Source: Natronorubrum thiooxidans
GTDB taxonomy: Archaea; Halobacteriota; Halobacteria; Halobacteriales; Natrialbaceae
NCBI RefSeq assembly: GCF_900156475.1
Contig: NZ_FTNR01000005.1
Location: 124,001 to 188,000 of the forward strand
Length of the DNA: 64,000 nucleotides
Direction of reading: 5' to 3'
Of this stretch, positions 16,340 through 25,789 are shown piece after piece. The notes beneath the pieces were generated by a model, which worked only from the letters and a program-made list of their open reading frames with translations, was not told the DNA's origin and ran no database searches. A program made the position numbers and the translations under genes. How positions within the stretch are numbered: the first letter of the stretch is position 1; the number at the start of each line of letters is the position of its first letter.

Positions 16340-17857
16340 ATGGACGTGTCAGTACTCGTCTCGTTGCTGATCGTCTCGGGCTCGGTCGTCATGTTCAGTT
16401 CGATTCTCTATACGAGAACGCTGCTTCAGCAACTTACAGAGACCACGTATCGACGACGGTGGCGAGGATTGTTCGCACTGATGGCGCTTTTTTTGGCTGG
16501 ATACGTCGCTGCGATTTGGATCTCAGTTACTGGGTACGAGGTGCTGTTTCAGATCCTTACCGGGCTCGTGTTCCTGTTCGGTGCGATGTTCGTGTTTCTC
16601 GTGGTCAACACTGGGTTACTGACGGTCAACGACCTCCAGGAGAAAAGCGAGTCACTTCAGACGAAGATAGAAGACACAGAGGAGGCACGACGCGAGGCTG
16701 TTCGCCTGCGCGAAGAAACGGATCGGCTCAATGCCCATCTCGAGGAGCAAGCCGACGAGTACGCCGACGTGATGCAAGCGTGTGCGGCCGGTGATCTGAC
16801 TCGTCGGATGGATCCCGAATGTGAAAACGACGCAATGAGCGAGATCGCAACCGAATTCAACGAGATGGTCGCAACGATCGAGTCGACCGTCGAGTATCTC
16901 AAACGGTTCTCGGACGACGTTGCCGTCGCCTCCGAACAAGCGACGGCCAACTCCGAGGAGGTTCGGTCGGCGTCGGAGCAAGTCACGGAATCCATTGAAG
17001 CGATCGCGAGCGGCACAGAGCGACAACACGAACGGCTGCAGTCAGTCGACCACGAGATCGGCGGCCTCTCGAGTACGATCGAAGAGATCGCATCGTCGTC
17101 GAATCAGGTAGCAGATATTGCAGAACGAACCGTCCAGACTAGCGACGACGGGCACGAAGCCGCCCAGTCGACGATCGACGGAATGAACGAGATCGAAGCT
17201 GAATCCGAGCAGGCACTCGAGGAAATCGAACTGCTGCAGTCCGAAATCGATCAGATCGACGAGTTAGTCGAGGTCATCACGGCGGTCGCAGAGCAGACGA
17301 ACATGCTGGCGCTCAACGCGAATATTGAGGTTGCCAGATCGGCCGATGCTGGCGGTGATGGGTTTGGTGCGGTCGCAACCGAGGTCAAAGAGCTCGCCGC
17401 GGAGACCAAAGATGCGGCCGAGGACATCGAACTGCTCATCGACGAAATCAAAGGCCAGACCGACCGAACGGCCGAACGGGTTCGGGAAACTCGCGAGACA
17501 GTTGGCGACCACTGCGAGTCGGTCGAGAACGTCGCAGACTCACTCGAGGAAATCGCAATGTACGCCCGGACCACGAACGACGGCGTTCAGGACATCTCCG
17601 CGGCGACCCAACAGCAGGCTGCCTCGACCCAGCAGGTCGTCGCGATGGTCGACGAGGCGACCGTGATTTCGGAGACGACTACCACTGAGGCAGAGACCGT
17701 CGCTACAGCCGCCAAAGAGCAGACTGGCGCGCTCTCTGAAATGTCACAGACTGTTAGCGATCTCGCCCAGCAGGCGTCACTGCTCTCCGAGGAACTCGAG
17801 ACGTTCACGACTGATACCAGTGTGACCACGACACCGAACGCACCGCACTCGACCTAA
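16340..17857 (+). CDS. Methyl-accepting chemotaxis-like transducer
   Basis: A 505-residue haloarchaeal transducer. The N-terminus has three membrane helices (about 4-24, 43-66 and 70-92) with almost no extracellular domain, then a coiled coil, a HAMP-like segment ([19 protein letters not shown], about 135-155) and a long four-helix signalling domain. The CheA-binding hairpin [20 protein letters not shown]-type sequence appears as [18 protein letters not shown] near residue 315, followed by VKELAAETK. With no external sensor it probably responds to membrane state, light through a partner, or a cytoplasmic cue. No rhodopsin or CheW gene is adjacent. Confidence 0.9.
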   Translation: MDVSVLVSLLIVSGSVVMFSSILYTRTLLQQLTETTYRRRWRGLFALMALFLAGYVAAIWISVTGYEVLFQILTGLVFLFGAMFVFLVVNTGLLTVNDLQEKSESLQTKIEDTEEARREAVRLREETDRLNAHLEEQADEYADVMQACAAGDLTRRMDPECENDAMSEIATEFNEMVATIESTVEYLKRFSDDVAVASEQATANSEEVRSASEQVTESIEAIASGTERQHERLQSVDHEIGGLSSTIEEIASSSNQVADIAERTVQTSDDGHEAAQSTIDGMNEIEAESEQALEEIELLQSEIDQIDELVEVITAVAEQTNMLALNANIEVARSADAGGDGFGAVATEVKELAAETKDAAEDIELLIDEIKGQTDRTAERVRETRETVGDHCESVENVADSLEEIAMYARTTNDGVQDISAATQQQAASTQQVVAMVDEATVISETTTTEAETVATAAKEQTGALSEMSQTVSDLAQQASLLSEELETFTTDTSVTTTPNAPHST

Positions 17858-17898
17858 TTGGTCGTTCAGTGGGATTCAAACACCGCTCGAGCGCCGAC

Positions 17899-19011
17899 TT
17901 AGAGGTCAGCGACGTCTTCGATGGCGTCGGTCAGCTCTTTGATCGATTCGAGGTCGTGTTCGCCCATGTGGCCGATACGGAACGTCTGCTCGCCGAGTTG
18001 GGAGCCGTAGCCGTTCGAAAAGGCCATATCGTACTCCTCGTTGATGGTCTCGATGGTTTCGGCGACGTCGATCCCCTGTGTGTTCTCAATACAGGCCACG
18101 GTCTGAGACTCGTAGCCCTCCTCGGGGAACATGGCGAAGTGTTCGTCGGCCCACTCGCGGACGTATTCGGCCATCTCGCGGTGGCGCTCGCTCCGCGCCT
18201 CGTGGCCCTCCTCGAGCATGTACTTCATCTGTTTGCGGTAGGCGAGCATGATCGGGATGGCGGGCGTGGAATGAGTCTGGCCTTTCCGCTCGTAGTAGTC
18301 GATCGTCCGCTGGAAGCCGCCGTACCACGAGGCGGAGTCTTTCTCGAGTTCGCGCTCGTAGGCGTCGTCGCTAACGACACAGATCGCCAGTCCCGGCGGC
18401 ATCGCGAAGGCTTTCTGTGAGGAGGCGAAGATGACGTCGATGTTGTGCTCGTCGATGTCGACGTAGTCGCCGCCAAGCGAGGAGACGGCGTCGACGACGA
18501 AGTAGGTGTCCGGATACTCGGCGACGACGTCACCGATCTCCTCGATTGGGTTGCGGACGCCGGTCGAACTCTCGTTCATCACGGTCGCGACCACGTCGTA
18601 GTCGGTGTCGCTCTCCTCGAGTTCAGCGCGGATGTCCTCGGGCTTGATGGCCTCTCCCCACTCGTACTCGAGGCGGTCGACGTTTTTGCCCAGTCGCTCG
18701 GCGACGTTGGCGTGGCGCTCGCTGAAGCTGCCACAGGTCGGGACGAGGATGTTCTCGTCAACGAGGTTGAGCGTCGACGCCTCCCAGAACTCCGTCCCCG
18801 AACCCGTGAGGATGACGACCTCGTTGTCGGTGCCGAGGAACTCCTTCGTGTCCTCGACGATGGTCGTATAGAGGTCGGTCATCTGGTCCATGCGGTGGCC
18901 GAACATCGGCTCGCACATCGCCTCGATGACGTCCTCGCGCACTTCGGTCGGACCCGGAATATACAGCGTCTTGTCGGGATAATCGGCTTTGTATTCGCGT
19001 TTTTCGGTCAC
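17899..19011 (-). CDS. Class V aminotransferase (alanine/serine-glyoxylate type)
   Basis: A 370-residue PLP enzyme. The GTG start at 19011 gives MTEKREYKADYPDKTLYIPGPTEV, the usual haloarchaeal beginning; the open frame upstream to 19110 looks non-coding. Family marks are ILTGSGTEFWEAS, VVDAVSSLGGDYVDID with the PLP-binding Asp, and SSQKAFAMPPG with the Schiff-base lysine. It transfers an amino group between alanine or serine and glyoxylate or pyruvate. It converges with the transducer gene. The 11-mer TGATACGGTCT lies just upstream of its start (see findings). Confidence 0.88.
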   Translation of the reverse strand: MTEKREYKADYPDKTLYIPGPTEVREDVIEAMCEPMFGHRMDQMTDLYTTIVEDTKEFLGTDNEVVILTGSGTEFWEASTLNLVDENILVPTCGSFSERHANVAERLGKNVDRLEYEWGEAIKPEDIRAELEESDTDYDVVATVMNESSTGVRNPIEEIGDVVAEYPDTYFVVDAVSSLGGDYVDIDEHNIDVIFASSQKAFAMPPGLAICVVSDDAYERELEKDSASWYGGFQRTIDYYERKGQTHSTPAIPIMLAYRKQMKYMLEEGHEARSERHREMAEYVREWADEHFAMFPEEGYESQTVACIENTQGIDVAETIETINEEYDMAFSNGYGSQLGEQTFRIGHMGEHDLESIKELTDAIEDVADL

Positions 19012-19146
19012 AGAAACCACCTGATACGGTCTACTGAGTCGTGGGGTGGTATGGTACTTTTGATACCGCACTGAGAAGGCAATGACTGTTATCGTGTCCC
19101 AGAATAGCATGGGCCGGTATGTCGGGCTGACGGACAGCAGACCGTC

Positions 19147-20073
19147 TCAATCGTCTGGATACGGAATCTCGAGTGTCTGGCCGTCGTCGGGAACGAGCAC
19201 CTCGCCGTCGAAGATCGCCTCAGCTTGTTCGCGATGATCGTCGGCATAGCCCGCATACCGCGAGGAGAGATGCATCAGAGCAAGTCGCTCCGCGCCGGCT
19301 CTGTTGGCGATTTCGGCGGCCTGTCGAGCCGTCGAGTGGGCGGTTGTCGCAGCTCGATCGGCGCGGTCGTCGGCGAACGTGGCGTCGTGGATCAACAGGT
19401 CGGGCTCGTCGGTGACCTCGATCGTCGCCGTCGTCGGTCGTGTATCCCCAGTGTAGACGATCGAGCGGCCGGTGCGGGGCTCGCCGACGACCTGTTCAGG
19501 TTCGACGACGGTCCCGTCCTCGAGTTCGACAGACTCGCCCGCATGGAGTGTCGAGAACTTTGGTCCCACGGGAACGCCGAGTTCCTCGGCGTGGTCGCGG
19601 TCGAACCGGCCCTTGCGGTCGTCCTCGACGAGTGCGTAGCCAACCGAGCGGGTGTCGTGGTCGGTCCCGAAGACACGGACCTCGTACTCGTCGGCCCGGT
19701 AGGCGATGTCGCCATCGCCCACTTCGTTGATCCGCACCGGAAACGAGGGGCGATTGCCGAGGGCATTGACCAGGCCCTTTATTTGACGGCGTGTGCCGTG
19801 TGGCGTGTGGATCGCCAGCGGGTCCTCGCGGTCATTAAACGCCATCGTCTGGAGGAGTCCGGGGATTCCGAGCACGTGGTCGCCATGGAGGTGCGTAATG
19901 AACAGGTGTGAGATCGAGAAGCCGGTCCCAAAGCGCATCATCTGGCGCTGTGTTCCCTCACCGGCATCGAACAACAACTCGTCACCCGCTCGAGCGACGA
20001 AGAGACTGCTCGGGTTTCGCTTGGTCGTCGGAATCGCCCCAGCCGTCCCGAGAAACGTCACGCACAATGGCAT
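19147..20073 (-). CDS. rnz: Ribonuclease Z
   Basis: A 308-residue metallo-beta-lactamase nuclease that removes the 3' trailer of tRNA precursors. It has VTFLGTAGAIPT at the N-terminus, the zinc motif HLHGDHVLG (about 62-70), the exosite region, VYTGDTRPT, and the distal metal-site HDATFADD and LMHLSSRY. The short-form length is normal for archaea. It is a single gene with the start at the conserved MPLCVTFLG. Confidence 0.96.
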   Translation of the reverse strand: MPLCVTFLGTAGAIPTTKRNPSSLFVARAGDELLFDAGEGTQRQMMRFGTGFSISHLFITHLHGDHVLGIPGLLQTMAFNDREDPLAIHTPHGTRRQIKGLVNALGNRPSFPVRINEVGDGDIAYRADEYEVRVFGTDHDTRSVGYALVEDDRKGRFDRDHAEELGVPVGPKFSTLHAGESVELEDGTVVEPEQVVGEPRTGRSIVYTGDTRPTTATIEVTDEPDLLIHDATFADDRADRAATTAHSTARQAAEIANRAGAERLALMHLSSRYAGYADDHREQAEAIFDGEVLVPDDGQTLEIPYPDD

Positions 20074-20150
20074 CGCTCCATGCTCGGTGTGCCGTGACTA
20101 AACGCCCTTCGGATGGCCGGCGGCGGCGGTGACTGTCGCTTCGAGGCCGG

Positions 20151-20360
20151 TCAGTCGGTACTGATACCCAGTGCCGAGTAGAGTCCGCACGTGCTGGTGA
20201 GGCCGGTTGCGAGCAACACAAGCGAGACCACACCCAGTATGGGTGCTAACACCATCGTCGTGGAGATGACGCCGCCCAGAATCGCCAGCGACACGAGGCC
20301 GAGGATCGCGCCGAGCGCGATTCGCACGAGTTGGTCCGTTTTGCCGACGTTATGTTCCAT
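20151..20360 (-). CDS. DUF2892 (YgaP-like) small membrane protein
   Basis: 69 residues starting MEHNVGKTDQLVRIALG. Two membrane helices follow (about 17-35 and 38-56), and the end TGLTSTCGLYSALGIST matches the 'TGl...CplY..lGi' signature of DUF2892 proteins related to the membrane part of the rhodanese YgaP. The in-frame upstream extension to 20429 is not conserved in style, so ATG 20360 is chosen. Function unknown; it is perhaps tied to sulfur handling through the conserved Cys, which is inference. Confidence 0.8.
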   Translation of the reverse strand: MEHNVGKTDQLVRIALGAILGLVSLAILGGVISTTMVLAPILGVVSLVLLATGLTSTCGLYSALGISTD

Positions 20361-20567
20361 AGTTGAATAGTGTTCGTCTGGAGCCAAGAGTATTGTGGTT
20401 GTATGGGCTAATACCACAAAATCAATCAATCCGTCGTCGTGGAACTATTCGTGCCAGTGACTGTCACTGCCCGACTGGCAGTCAACAGTCTGCCGTCGGT
20501 CCGGTCCCTGCGAATGGACGGCGCGTTTACGTCCCTCGAGCCCTTACACGAGGACGATTCCACCCCA

Positions 20568-21689
20568 ATGAGTTCGAGAGTGACCTTCGGCACGGTCAAA
20601 CGAGTCGGCGCGATTCTGATCGCGATCGTGGTCGTGCTCGCTGCGGGGATCGTCGTCGGTCAGGCCCCCGCCATCTTCGGCGTCGGTGAGGATCCGACGG
20701 CGTCAATCACCTTCGAAGACCAGCAAGGAGACGGCGAATCGGTCGTCATCGACGAGGTCACCCTCTCGGACGGCGGCTTCATCGTCATCACCGACGGCAG
20801 TGAGGACCCACTCGTCGTCTCCGACTACCTCGGATCGGGAACGCAGGAGAACGTCACGATCGAGCGCGACGACGATGGTGACGAACTCGTTGGCCGACTG
20901 ACCGCGACAGTCCATCAGGATACCACTGACGACGAAACCTACGCGTACCAGGAGAGCGACGGCGCAGAAGACCATCCGTACCTCGAGGCCGGCTTTCCGG
21001 TCACGGACACCGCGACGGTAACCACGACCGAAGACGACGGGGCGCTCTCGGACTCCTTCCGCGTCGAGCGTATCAGCGCACCCGAGTCGGCGACCACGAA
21101 CGAGACGATCGATGTCGTCGCCGAGATATCCAACCCGACCGAACTCGAGGCTCAACAGACCGTCACGTTCCGTCTCGACGGGACCGTCCTCGAGCAACAG
21201 ACACTGGTCCTCGAGGGTGGCGAAACCAGAGAAGTGACCTTCGAAATCGACACGAGCGGGACCCCGCCCGGCGAACGGATCCTCGGCGTCTACACTGACG
21301 GTGACGGTGCACTCCAACCAATCGACCTCGAATTCCACACCGATCCCGGCGTGGCGGTCGTCAATGCGAGCGACGAGAACGTCACGGTTGACGTCGCGAC
21401 ACCCCAAGCCGGGTTCGTCGCAATCGAGGACAGCGATGGAACCATGATCGCAACGAGCGACGAGGTCGACGCCGGCACTGACGCCGAGGTCAGTGTCGAG
21501 TTCGACGAGGACGTGTCGGTCGACGACGAAGAGGAACTCACCGCCGTCGTCTACGAGGGCGAGCCGACCGACCTCGAGGGCGCAACGGTGCTCGAACACG
21601 AGGGCGAGCCCGTCGAAACGACGTTCACGCTCGCGGCCGTAAGTGACGAGAGCGACGGCGACGACACCGATTCCGACGGCGAGGAGTGA
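20568..21689 (+). CDS. Exported DUF7282/CARDB-type surface protein
   Basis: About 373 residues from ATG 20568, where translation gives MSSRVTFGTVKRVGAILIAI, a basic start plus one membrane helix (about 11-34). The upstream frame to 20439 does not resemble a protein. Two DUF7282-like beta domains (ITFEDQQGDGESVVIDEV at about 48, and VVNASDENVTVDV near 262) flank a CARDB-like adhesion/Ig module (TNETIDVVAEISNPTELEAQ). A DESDGDDTDSDGEE acidic tail ends it. It is probably a cell-surface protein with a membrane anchor. The stop codon is the first base triplet of a TGATACGGTCT repeat. Confidence 0.72.
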   Translation: MSSRVTFGTVKRVGAILIAIVVVLAAGIVVGQAPAIFGVGEDPTASITFEDQQGDGESVVIDEVTLSDGGFIVITDGSEDPLVVSDYLGSGTQENVTIERDDDGDELVGRLTATVHQDTTDDETYAYQESDGAEDHPYLEAGFPVTDTATVTTTEDDGALSDSFRVERISAPESATTNETIDVVAEISNPTELEAQQTVTFRLDGTVLEQQTLVLEGGETREVTFEIDTSGTPPGERILGVYTDGDGALQPIDLEFHTDPGVAVVNASDENVTVDVATPQAGFVAIEDSDGTMIATSDEVDAGTDAEVSVEFDEDVSVDDEEELTAVVYEGEPTDLEGATVLEHEGEPVETTFTLAAVSDESDGDDTDSDGEE

Positions 21690-21769
21690 TACGGTCTGCT
21701 GTAACGATGTATCGCCGATCACCAGAGACGGGTCGATGATCGGCGGTCAGTGACGACAGCAGTCCGTAT
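21689..21769. repeat. Imperfect inverted-repeat element
   Basis: Outer arms ATACGGTCTGCTGT (21689-21702) and ACAGCAGTCCGTAT (21756-21769) match at 13 of 14 positions; inner arms CGCCGATC (21713-21720) and GATCGGCG (21738-21745) match perfectly. The element fills the gap between the surface protein and the RFC paralog. Its left end, TGATACGGTCT, recurs elsewhere in the window. Confidence 0.55.
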
Positions 21770-21829
21770 GAGCCGGCGGCCGACGACTAACCGACCGATT
21801 CTTACCCACCCCAGCCCTACCGACTGGCG

Positions 21830-22834
21830 ATGGACGCGCCGCTGTGGACCGACACCCACGCCCCCGAGCTGGCCGAGTTGCCACAGGACGACGCTCGTGA
21901 GTATCTCGAGCGAGCCGTCGATGAGCCGATCAACCTCCTCCTGCAGGGTCCACCCGGGAGCGGGAAGACGGCGGCGGCGCGCGCACTCGCACGTGAGGCA
22001 CACGCCGATCCGGACAACGATCTGATCGAGATCAACGTCGCCGACTTCTTCGGCCGCACGAAAACGGAGATCAAAAACGATCCCCGCTTCGCCCAGTTTC
22101 TCGTCGGTCGCTCGTCGATGTCCAAACGAGACATGATCAACCGTGTCCTCAAGGAATCCGCGAGCTATGCCTCGGTCTCCGGCGAGTACAAGACGATCCT
22201 GCTCGATAACGCCGAGGACGTTCGCGAGGACTTCCAGCAGGCGTTGCGCCGGATCATGGAACAACACCACCGGACGACGCAGTTTATTATCGCCACCCGC
22301 CAACCCACCAAACTCATCCCACCGATCCGCTCGCGATGTTTCCCCGTCTCCCTGCCTGCCCCCTCGAGTGAAGAGGTTGTCACCGTCTTAGAGCGCATCG
22401 TCGAACGGGAGGGCGTCGCATACGACGCCGACGGCCTCGAGTTCGTCGCGGGCTATGCGGGGGGCAACCTCCGGCAGGCGGTGCTGGCCGCCCAGACGAC
22501 CGTCGAAACCGAGGGCGAGTTGACGATGCAGGCGGCCTACGAGACGATCGGCGAGGTCGGCCTCGAGGACGAGATCGAAGCAATGCTCGACGATGCCGAA
22601 GCGGGCGCGTTTACGGACGCCAGAAAGGCCCTAGACGACCTGCTCGTCGACGAAGGCCTCGATGGTGAGGAGGTACTCGATTCGATCCTCGAAGTGGCTC
22701 GCAAGCGCTATCAGGGTGAGAAACTGGCGCGGATGCACCGGCTGGCCGCGAATATCGAGTTCGAGATGCACGAGGGCTCGAGCGACCGGATTCACGTCTC
22801 ACATCTGTTGGCGGAACTGGGCCGGGACGCCTGA
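21830..22834 (+). CDS. rfcC: Replication factor C small subunit 2
   Basis: A 334-residue AAA+ clamp-loader subunit, paralog of the intein-bearing subunit at 38819. Walker A GPPGSGKTAAA is at about 42-52, and the arginine-finger SRC motif is in IRSRCFPV. The Walker B equivalent reads LLDNAED rather than the usual LDEAD, so the catalytic glutamate is shifted or absent. This would fit a subunit that binds ATP and serves as a structural partner. It should assemble with RfcA and the large subunit to load PCNA. The haloarchaeal name RfcC is from memory. Confidence 0.85.
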   Translation: MDAPLWTDTHAPELAELPQDDAREYLERAVDEPINLLLQGPPGSGKTAAARALAREAHADPDNDLIEINVADFFGRTKTEIKNDPRFAQFLVGRSSMSKRDMINRVLKESASYASVSGEYKTILLDNAEDVREDFQQALRRIMEQHHRTTQFIIATRQPTKLIPPIRSRCFPVSLPAPSSEEVVTVLERIVEREGVAYDADGLEFVAGYAGGNLRQAVLAAQTTVETEGELTMQAAYETIGEVGLEDEIEAMLDDAEAGAFTDARKALDDLLVDEGLDGEEVLDSILEVARKRYQGEKLARMHRLAANIEFEMHEGSSDRIHVSHLLAELGRDA

Positions 22835-22918
22835 GAGGCGACCGCTCGGTAACGGCTCACTCGCGGAGTTGCGACTCGAGTAGGTGTTTTCTTCATGCCA
22901 TGCTGTGAAGATGGGGAT

Positions 22919-23365
22919 ATGCCCACTGTCCTCGAGACACATATCCAGAACCGATTCCGCGTCCAGCCGAACCACGCGAACAACAACGACACGCTCCACG
23001 GCGGCAACCTGATGAAGTGGCTCGACGAGGTCGGCGCGATGTCTGCGATGCGCTTTGCCGGGGAAACGTGTGTCACCGCTCGCGTGAACGAACTCGACTT
23101 CGAGCGTCCCATCGGGATCGGCGACACGGCCTTGGTCGAGGCGTTCGTCTACGATGCAGGTCGAACGAGCGTCCACGTCGGCCTTCGGGCCTGGCGTGAG
23201 GAGCCACGAAGCGGCGAGACCGAGCGGACGACCGAGTCGTCGTTTACGTTCGTCGCGATCGACGAGGACGGCTCCGCGGTTCCGGTTCCGGACCTGACCG
23301 TCGAGTCCGAACGAGGACAGGAGCTGCAAGCACGGATGCTCGAGGTCGAAGACGGCGTAGAATAG
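22919..23365 (+). CDS. Hotdog-fold acyl-CoA thioesterase
   Basis: A 148-residue protein of the YciA/BACH acyl-CoA thioester hydrolase group. It has NNNDTLHGGNLMKWLDEVGAM with the Asn, Gly-Gly and Asp of the hotdog active site at about 22-40, then ARVNELDFERPIGIGD. It hydrolyses acyl-CoA to free acid and CoA. ATG 22919 is preferred; the frame opens eight codons earlier (22895), where the residues look unrelated to the family. It stands alone and converges with the CorC-like gene. Confidence 0.86.
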   Translation: MPTVLETHIQNRFRVQPNHANNNDTLHGGNLMKWLDEVGAMSAMRFAGETCVTARVNELDFERPIGIGDTALVEAFVYDAGRTSVHVGLRAWREEPRSGETERTTESSFTFVAIDEDGSAVPVPDLTVESERGQELQARMLEVEDGVE

Positions 23366-23371
23366 GCGCGG

Positions 23372-24793
23372 TCAGTCTCGAGTCACCGACTCCTCGTCGG
23401 CCTCGACGCTCTCGACGTCAGCCTCAGCGTTCTCGTCGTCGACCGCTGGCTCGAGTGGTTCCTCGAGTTTTCGCAGTCGTGCCTTCATGATCCGGGTGTT
23501 TTCGACGGTCTCGACGGTGATCCGGACGCCGTCGTAGGTGATCTCCTCGCCTTCCTCGACGAGGCGGCCGGCCCGATTGAAGATGAAGCCGGCGATGGTC
23601 TCGAACTCCTGGCCCTCGGGCAGGTCGATCTCAAGCGCCTCGTTGACGTCCTCGATGTTGACCTCGCCGCGGACGATGACGGTCCGCTCGTCGAGTTGTT
23701 CGACCGGTTCTTCCTCGCCGGTTTTCAAGATCTCGCCGACGATCTCCTCGATCATGTCCTCGACGGTCACCAGCCCCTCGGTCGTGCCGAACTCGTCGAT
23801 GACGATCGCCATATGCATCCGGTTTTCACGCATCTCGGTCAGCAGTTCGTCGACGTTCTTCGATTCGGGAACGTGGAGCGTCGGCTGGATGAGGTCCTCG
23901 AGTCGGAGGTCGTCAGCCTCGGCTTCGCCGTAGTTAAGGTCGCGCACGAGGTCGCGGATGTGGACGACTCCCTGGACGTTGTCGAGGCTGCCCTCGTAGA
24001 CGGGCACCCGGGCGTGGCCACTCTGGATACAGGTCTCGATCGCCTCGTCGATGTCTGCGTCTTTGGGGACCGCGGTCATGTCGAGTCGGGGAGTCATCAC
24101 CTCCTTGACGATGGTGTTGTTGAACCGGAAGATGCGTGTGAGCATCTCGTGTTCTTCCTCTTCCAAGACGCCCTCGCGCTCGCCAGACTCGATCATCTCC
24201 TGGATCTCATCACGGGTGACGTACGGAGATTCAATCGCGCCCGTCGAGCCGATCAGTCTGTTGATCTGTCGAGTGAGATAATCAAAGAGAATGATGAGCG
24301 GATAGAGCAGGTACTCCGTGGCCTTCAGCGGTTTCGAGATCCGAATCGCCCACGACTCGGTGTTCTCGACCGCGTAGGACTTCGGAACGCTCTCACCGAA
24401 CAGTAAGACGAGTGCCGTGATCCCGAACGTCGCCAGCACCACGCCGACCAATCCGCCGAAATAAATCGACAGGATCGCCGTCGCAATCGAGGACATCGCG
24501 ATGTTGACGATGTTGTTGCCGACCAGAATCGTCACGAGCAGTCGATGGGGATCGTCTTTGAGGGATTTCACCAGCTCGGCCCCCGTCACACCGTCTTCGA
24601 TCATTCCCTCGAGGCGGTGTTTTGGGAGGTTAAACATCGCGATCTCCGAGGAAGAGAAGAATCCAGAGAGTCCGATAAGGACCACTACTGCAAGGGCACC
24701 GAGAACCGTCACTGTCGACTGATCGAACTCGAGGCCCACGACTGGAACCTCGTAGACGGCAACCACGACCTCGAGTAGCGGAGATAACGCCAT
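23372..24793 (-). CDS. CNNM/CorC-HlyC family membrane protein
   Basis: 473 residues. A DUF21/CNNM transmembrane domain (about 1-200, four helices, GLSGFFSSSEIAMFNL being the family signature) is followed by a CBS pair (TPRLDMTAVPKDADIDEAI, then LHVPESKNVDELLTEM) and a C-terminal CorC_HlyC domain (FETIAGFIFNRAGRLVEEGE). Members export or regulate Mg2+/divalent ions, or resist cobalt. The start MALSPLLEVVVAVYEVP is the first Met before the first helix. No operon partners. Confidence 0.9.
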   Translation of the reverse strand: MALSPLLEVVVAVYEVPVVGLEFDQSTVTVLGALAVVVLIGLSGFFSSSEIAMFNLPKHRLEGMIEDGVTGAELVKSLKDDPHRLLVTILVGNNIVNIAMSSIATAILSIYFGGLVGVVLATFGITALVLLFGESVPKSYAVENTESWAIRISKPLKATEYLLYPLIILFDYLTRQINRLIGSTGAIESPYVTRDEIQEMIESGEREGVLEEEEHEMLTRIFRFNNTIVKEVMTPRLDMTAVPKDADIDEAIETCIQSGHARVPVYEGSLDNVQGVVHIRDLVRDLNYGEAEADDLRLEDLIQPTLHVPESKNVDELLTEMRENRMHMAIVIDEFGTTEGLVTVEDMIEEIVGEILKTGEEEPVEQLDERTVIVRGEVNIEDVNEALEIDLPEGQEFETIAGFIFNRAGRLVEEGEEITYDGVRITVETVENTRIMKARLRKLEEPLEPAVDDENAEADVESVEADEESVTRD

Positions 24794-24894
24794 TGATATC
24801 GTGCCTTGTAGCCGAATCGGTTAACAGTTTACCATTATCGCTCGAACTCGCCGGCGACGACACGCTTACCCGCCCGTTTGCCCAACGAACGGGT

Positions 24895-25224
24895 ATGGGA
24901 GCATCCACCAGCGCAGACACCGACGCGCCAATCACGTTCTACCGGTTGCAGGCCTGTCCATACTGTGAACGCGTTACCCGACTGCTCGAGGCGTACGACC
25001 TCGAGTACACCTCGCGGTTCGTCGAACCGCTTCACTCGCGCCGAGACGTCGTCAAGCGCGTCGCGGGTGTCCGAACTGTCCCCGTCATCGTCGACGAGAC
25101 GACGGGCGTCACGATGGCCGAGAGTGCAAACATCGTCGGCTACCTCGAGGCGACCTACGGTCACACAACCGACACTGACACTGCCGAGGAGACCGCCGTC
25201 GCGGACGCCGGAGGTGCGGAGTAA
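24895..25224 (+). CDS. Glutaredoxin/GST-N-like thiol protein
   Basis: 109 residues. A thioredoxin fold with the active motif CPYC in LQACPYCERVTRLLEAYDL (about 20-38), the cis-proline VRTVPVIVD and MAESANIVGYLEATYG, as in GST N-domains and glutaredoxins. ATG 24895 is preferred because the open frame upstream is unlike the family. The stop and the next start overlap (TAATG), so it is translationally coupled to the peroxiredoxin-like gene, and the pair forms a redox cassette. Haloarchaea use gamma-glutamylcysteine rather than glutathione, so that is the likely thiol partner. Confidence 0.85.
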   Translation: MGASTSADTDAPITFYRLQACPYCERVTRLLEAYDLEYTSRFVEPLHSRRDVVKRVAGVRTVPVIVDETTGVTMAESANIVGYLEATYGHTTDTDTAEETAVADAGGAE

Positions 25225-25733
25225 TGCCTGATTTCGAGGTCGTCGACCTCGGTCCCGCTGACCATCCGACAGTCGGAGACGAGGCACCGGACTTCACCCG
25301 CCCGCTGGTCACCGACGAGTTCTGGCAGGATCGAACTCTCTCCGAACTCGCTGCCGACGGCCGGACGATCCTCGTATTCACCCCGATGATCGGCTCGTTC
25401 GTCGGCAAGTACGTCTGGGACGAACTCGCCGGGCGTGGCTGGGCCGATTATGACGAACGTGTCGTCGGCATCACTGCCTCGACGCCGTACGGCATCTCGC
25501 GGTTCCTCGACGAGAACGACTCGCCGTTCACACTCTTTGCTGATCCCGGAAACGAGGTCGCCGACGCCTACGGCATCGCTCACGCCCTCGACGGGATGAC
25601 CGGGATTACCGAGCCCCGCGTGGCATTCTTTGCGATCGACGACGACTGCACCGTCGAGGCCGCGTGGGTGGCGACCGAGTGGCCCGAGTTTCCGGACTAC
25701 GACGCCCTCGAGGAGCGTCTCGACCTCGTGTAG
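25224..25733 (+). CDS. Peroxiredoxin-like protein without the peroxidatic cysteine
   Basis: A 169-residue thioredoxin-fold protein. The N-terminal VGDEAPDFTRPLVTDEFW, the strand TILVFTPMIGSFVGKYVWDEL and the later DPGNEVADAYGI match the AhpC/TSA-Redoxin family. At the place where the peroxidatic Cys should be (about residues 59-62, the VCT of other members) the sequence is FVGK. The only cysteine lies much later, in DDDCTVEAAW. It is coupled to the CPYC protein immediately upstream. It may be a non-peroxidase scaffold or partner. Confidence 0.82.
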   Translation: MPDFEVVDLGPADHPTVGDEAPDFTRPLVTDEFWQDRTLSELAADGRTILVFTPMIGSFVGKYVWDELAGRGWADYDERVVGITASTPYGISRFLDENDSPFTLFADPGNEVADAYGIAHALDGMTGITEPRVAFFAIDDDCTVEAAWVATEWPEFPDYDALEERLDLV

Positions 25734-25789
25734 CTTCCGTTCAAGCGGTCACGATACGCTTTTGTCGATGACCGGCCGATTTGTACCAA

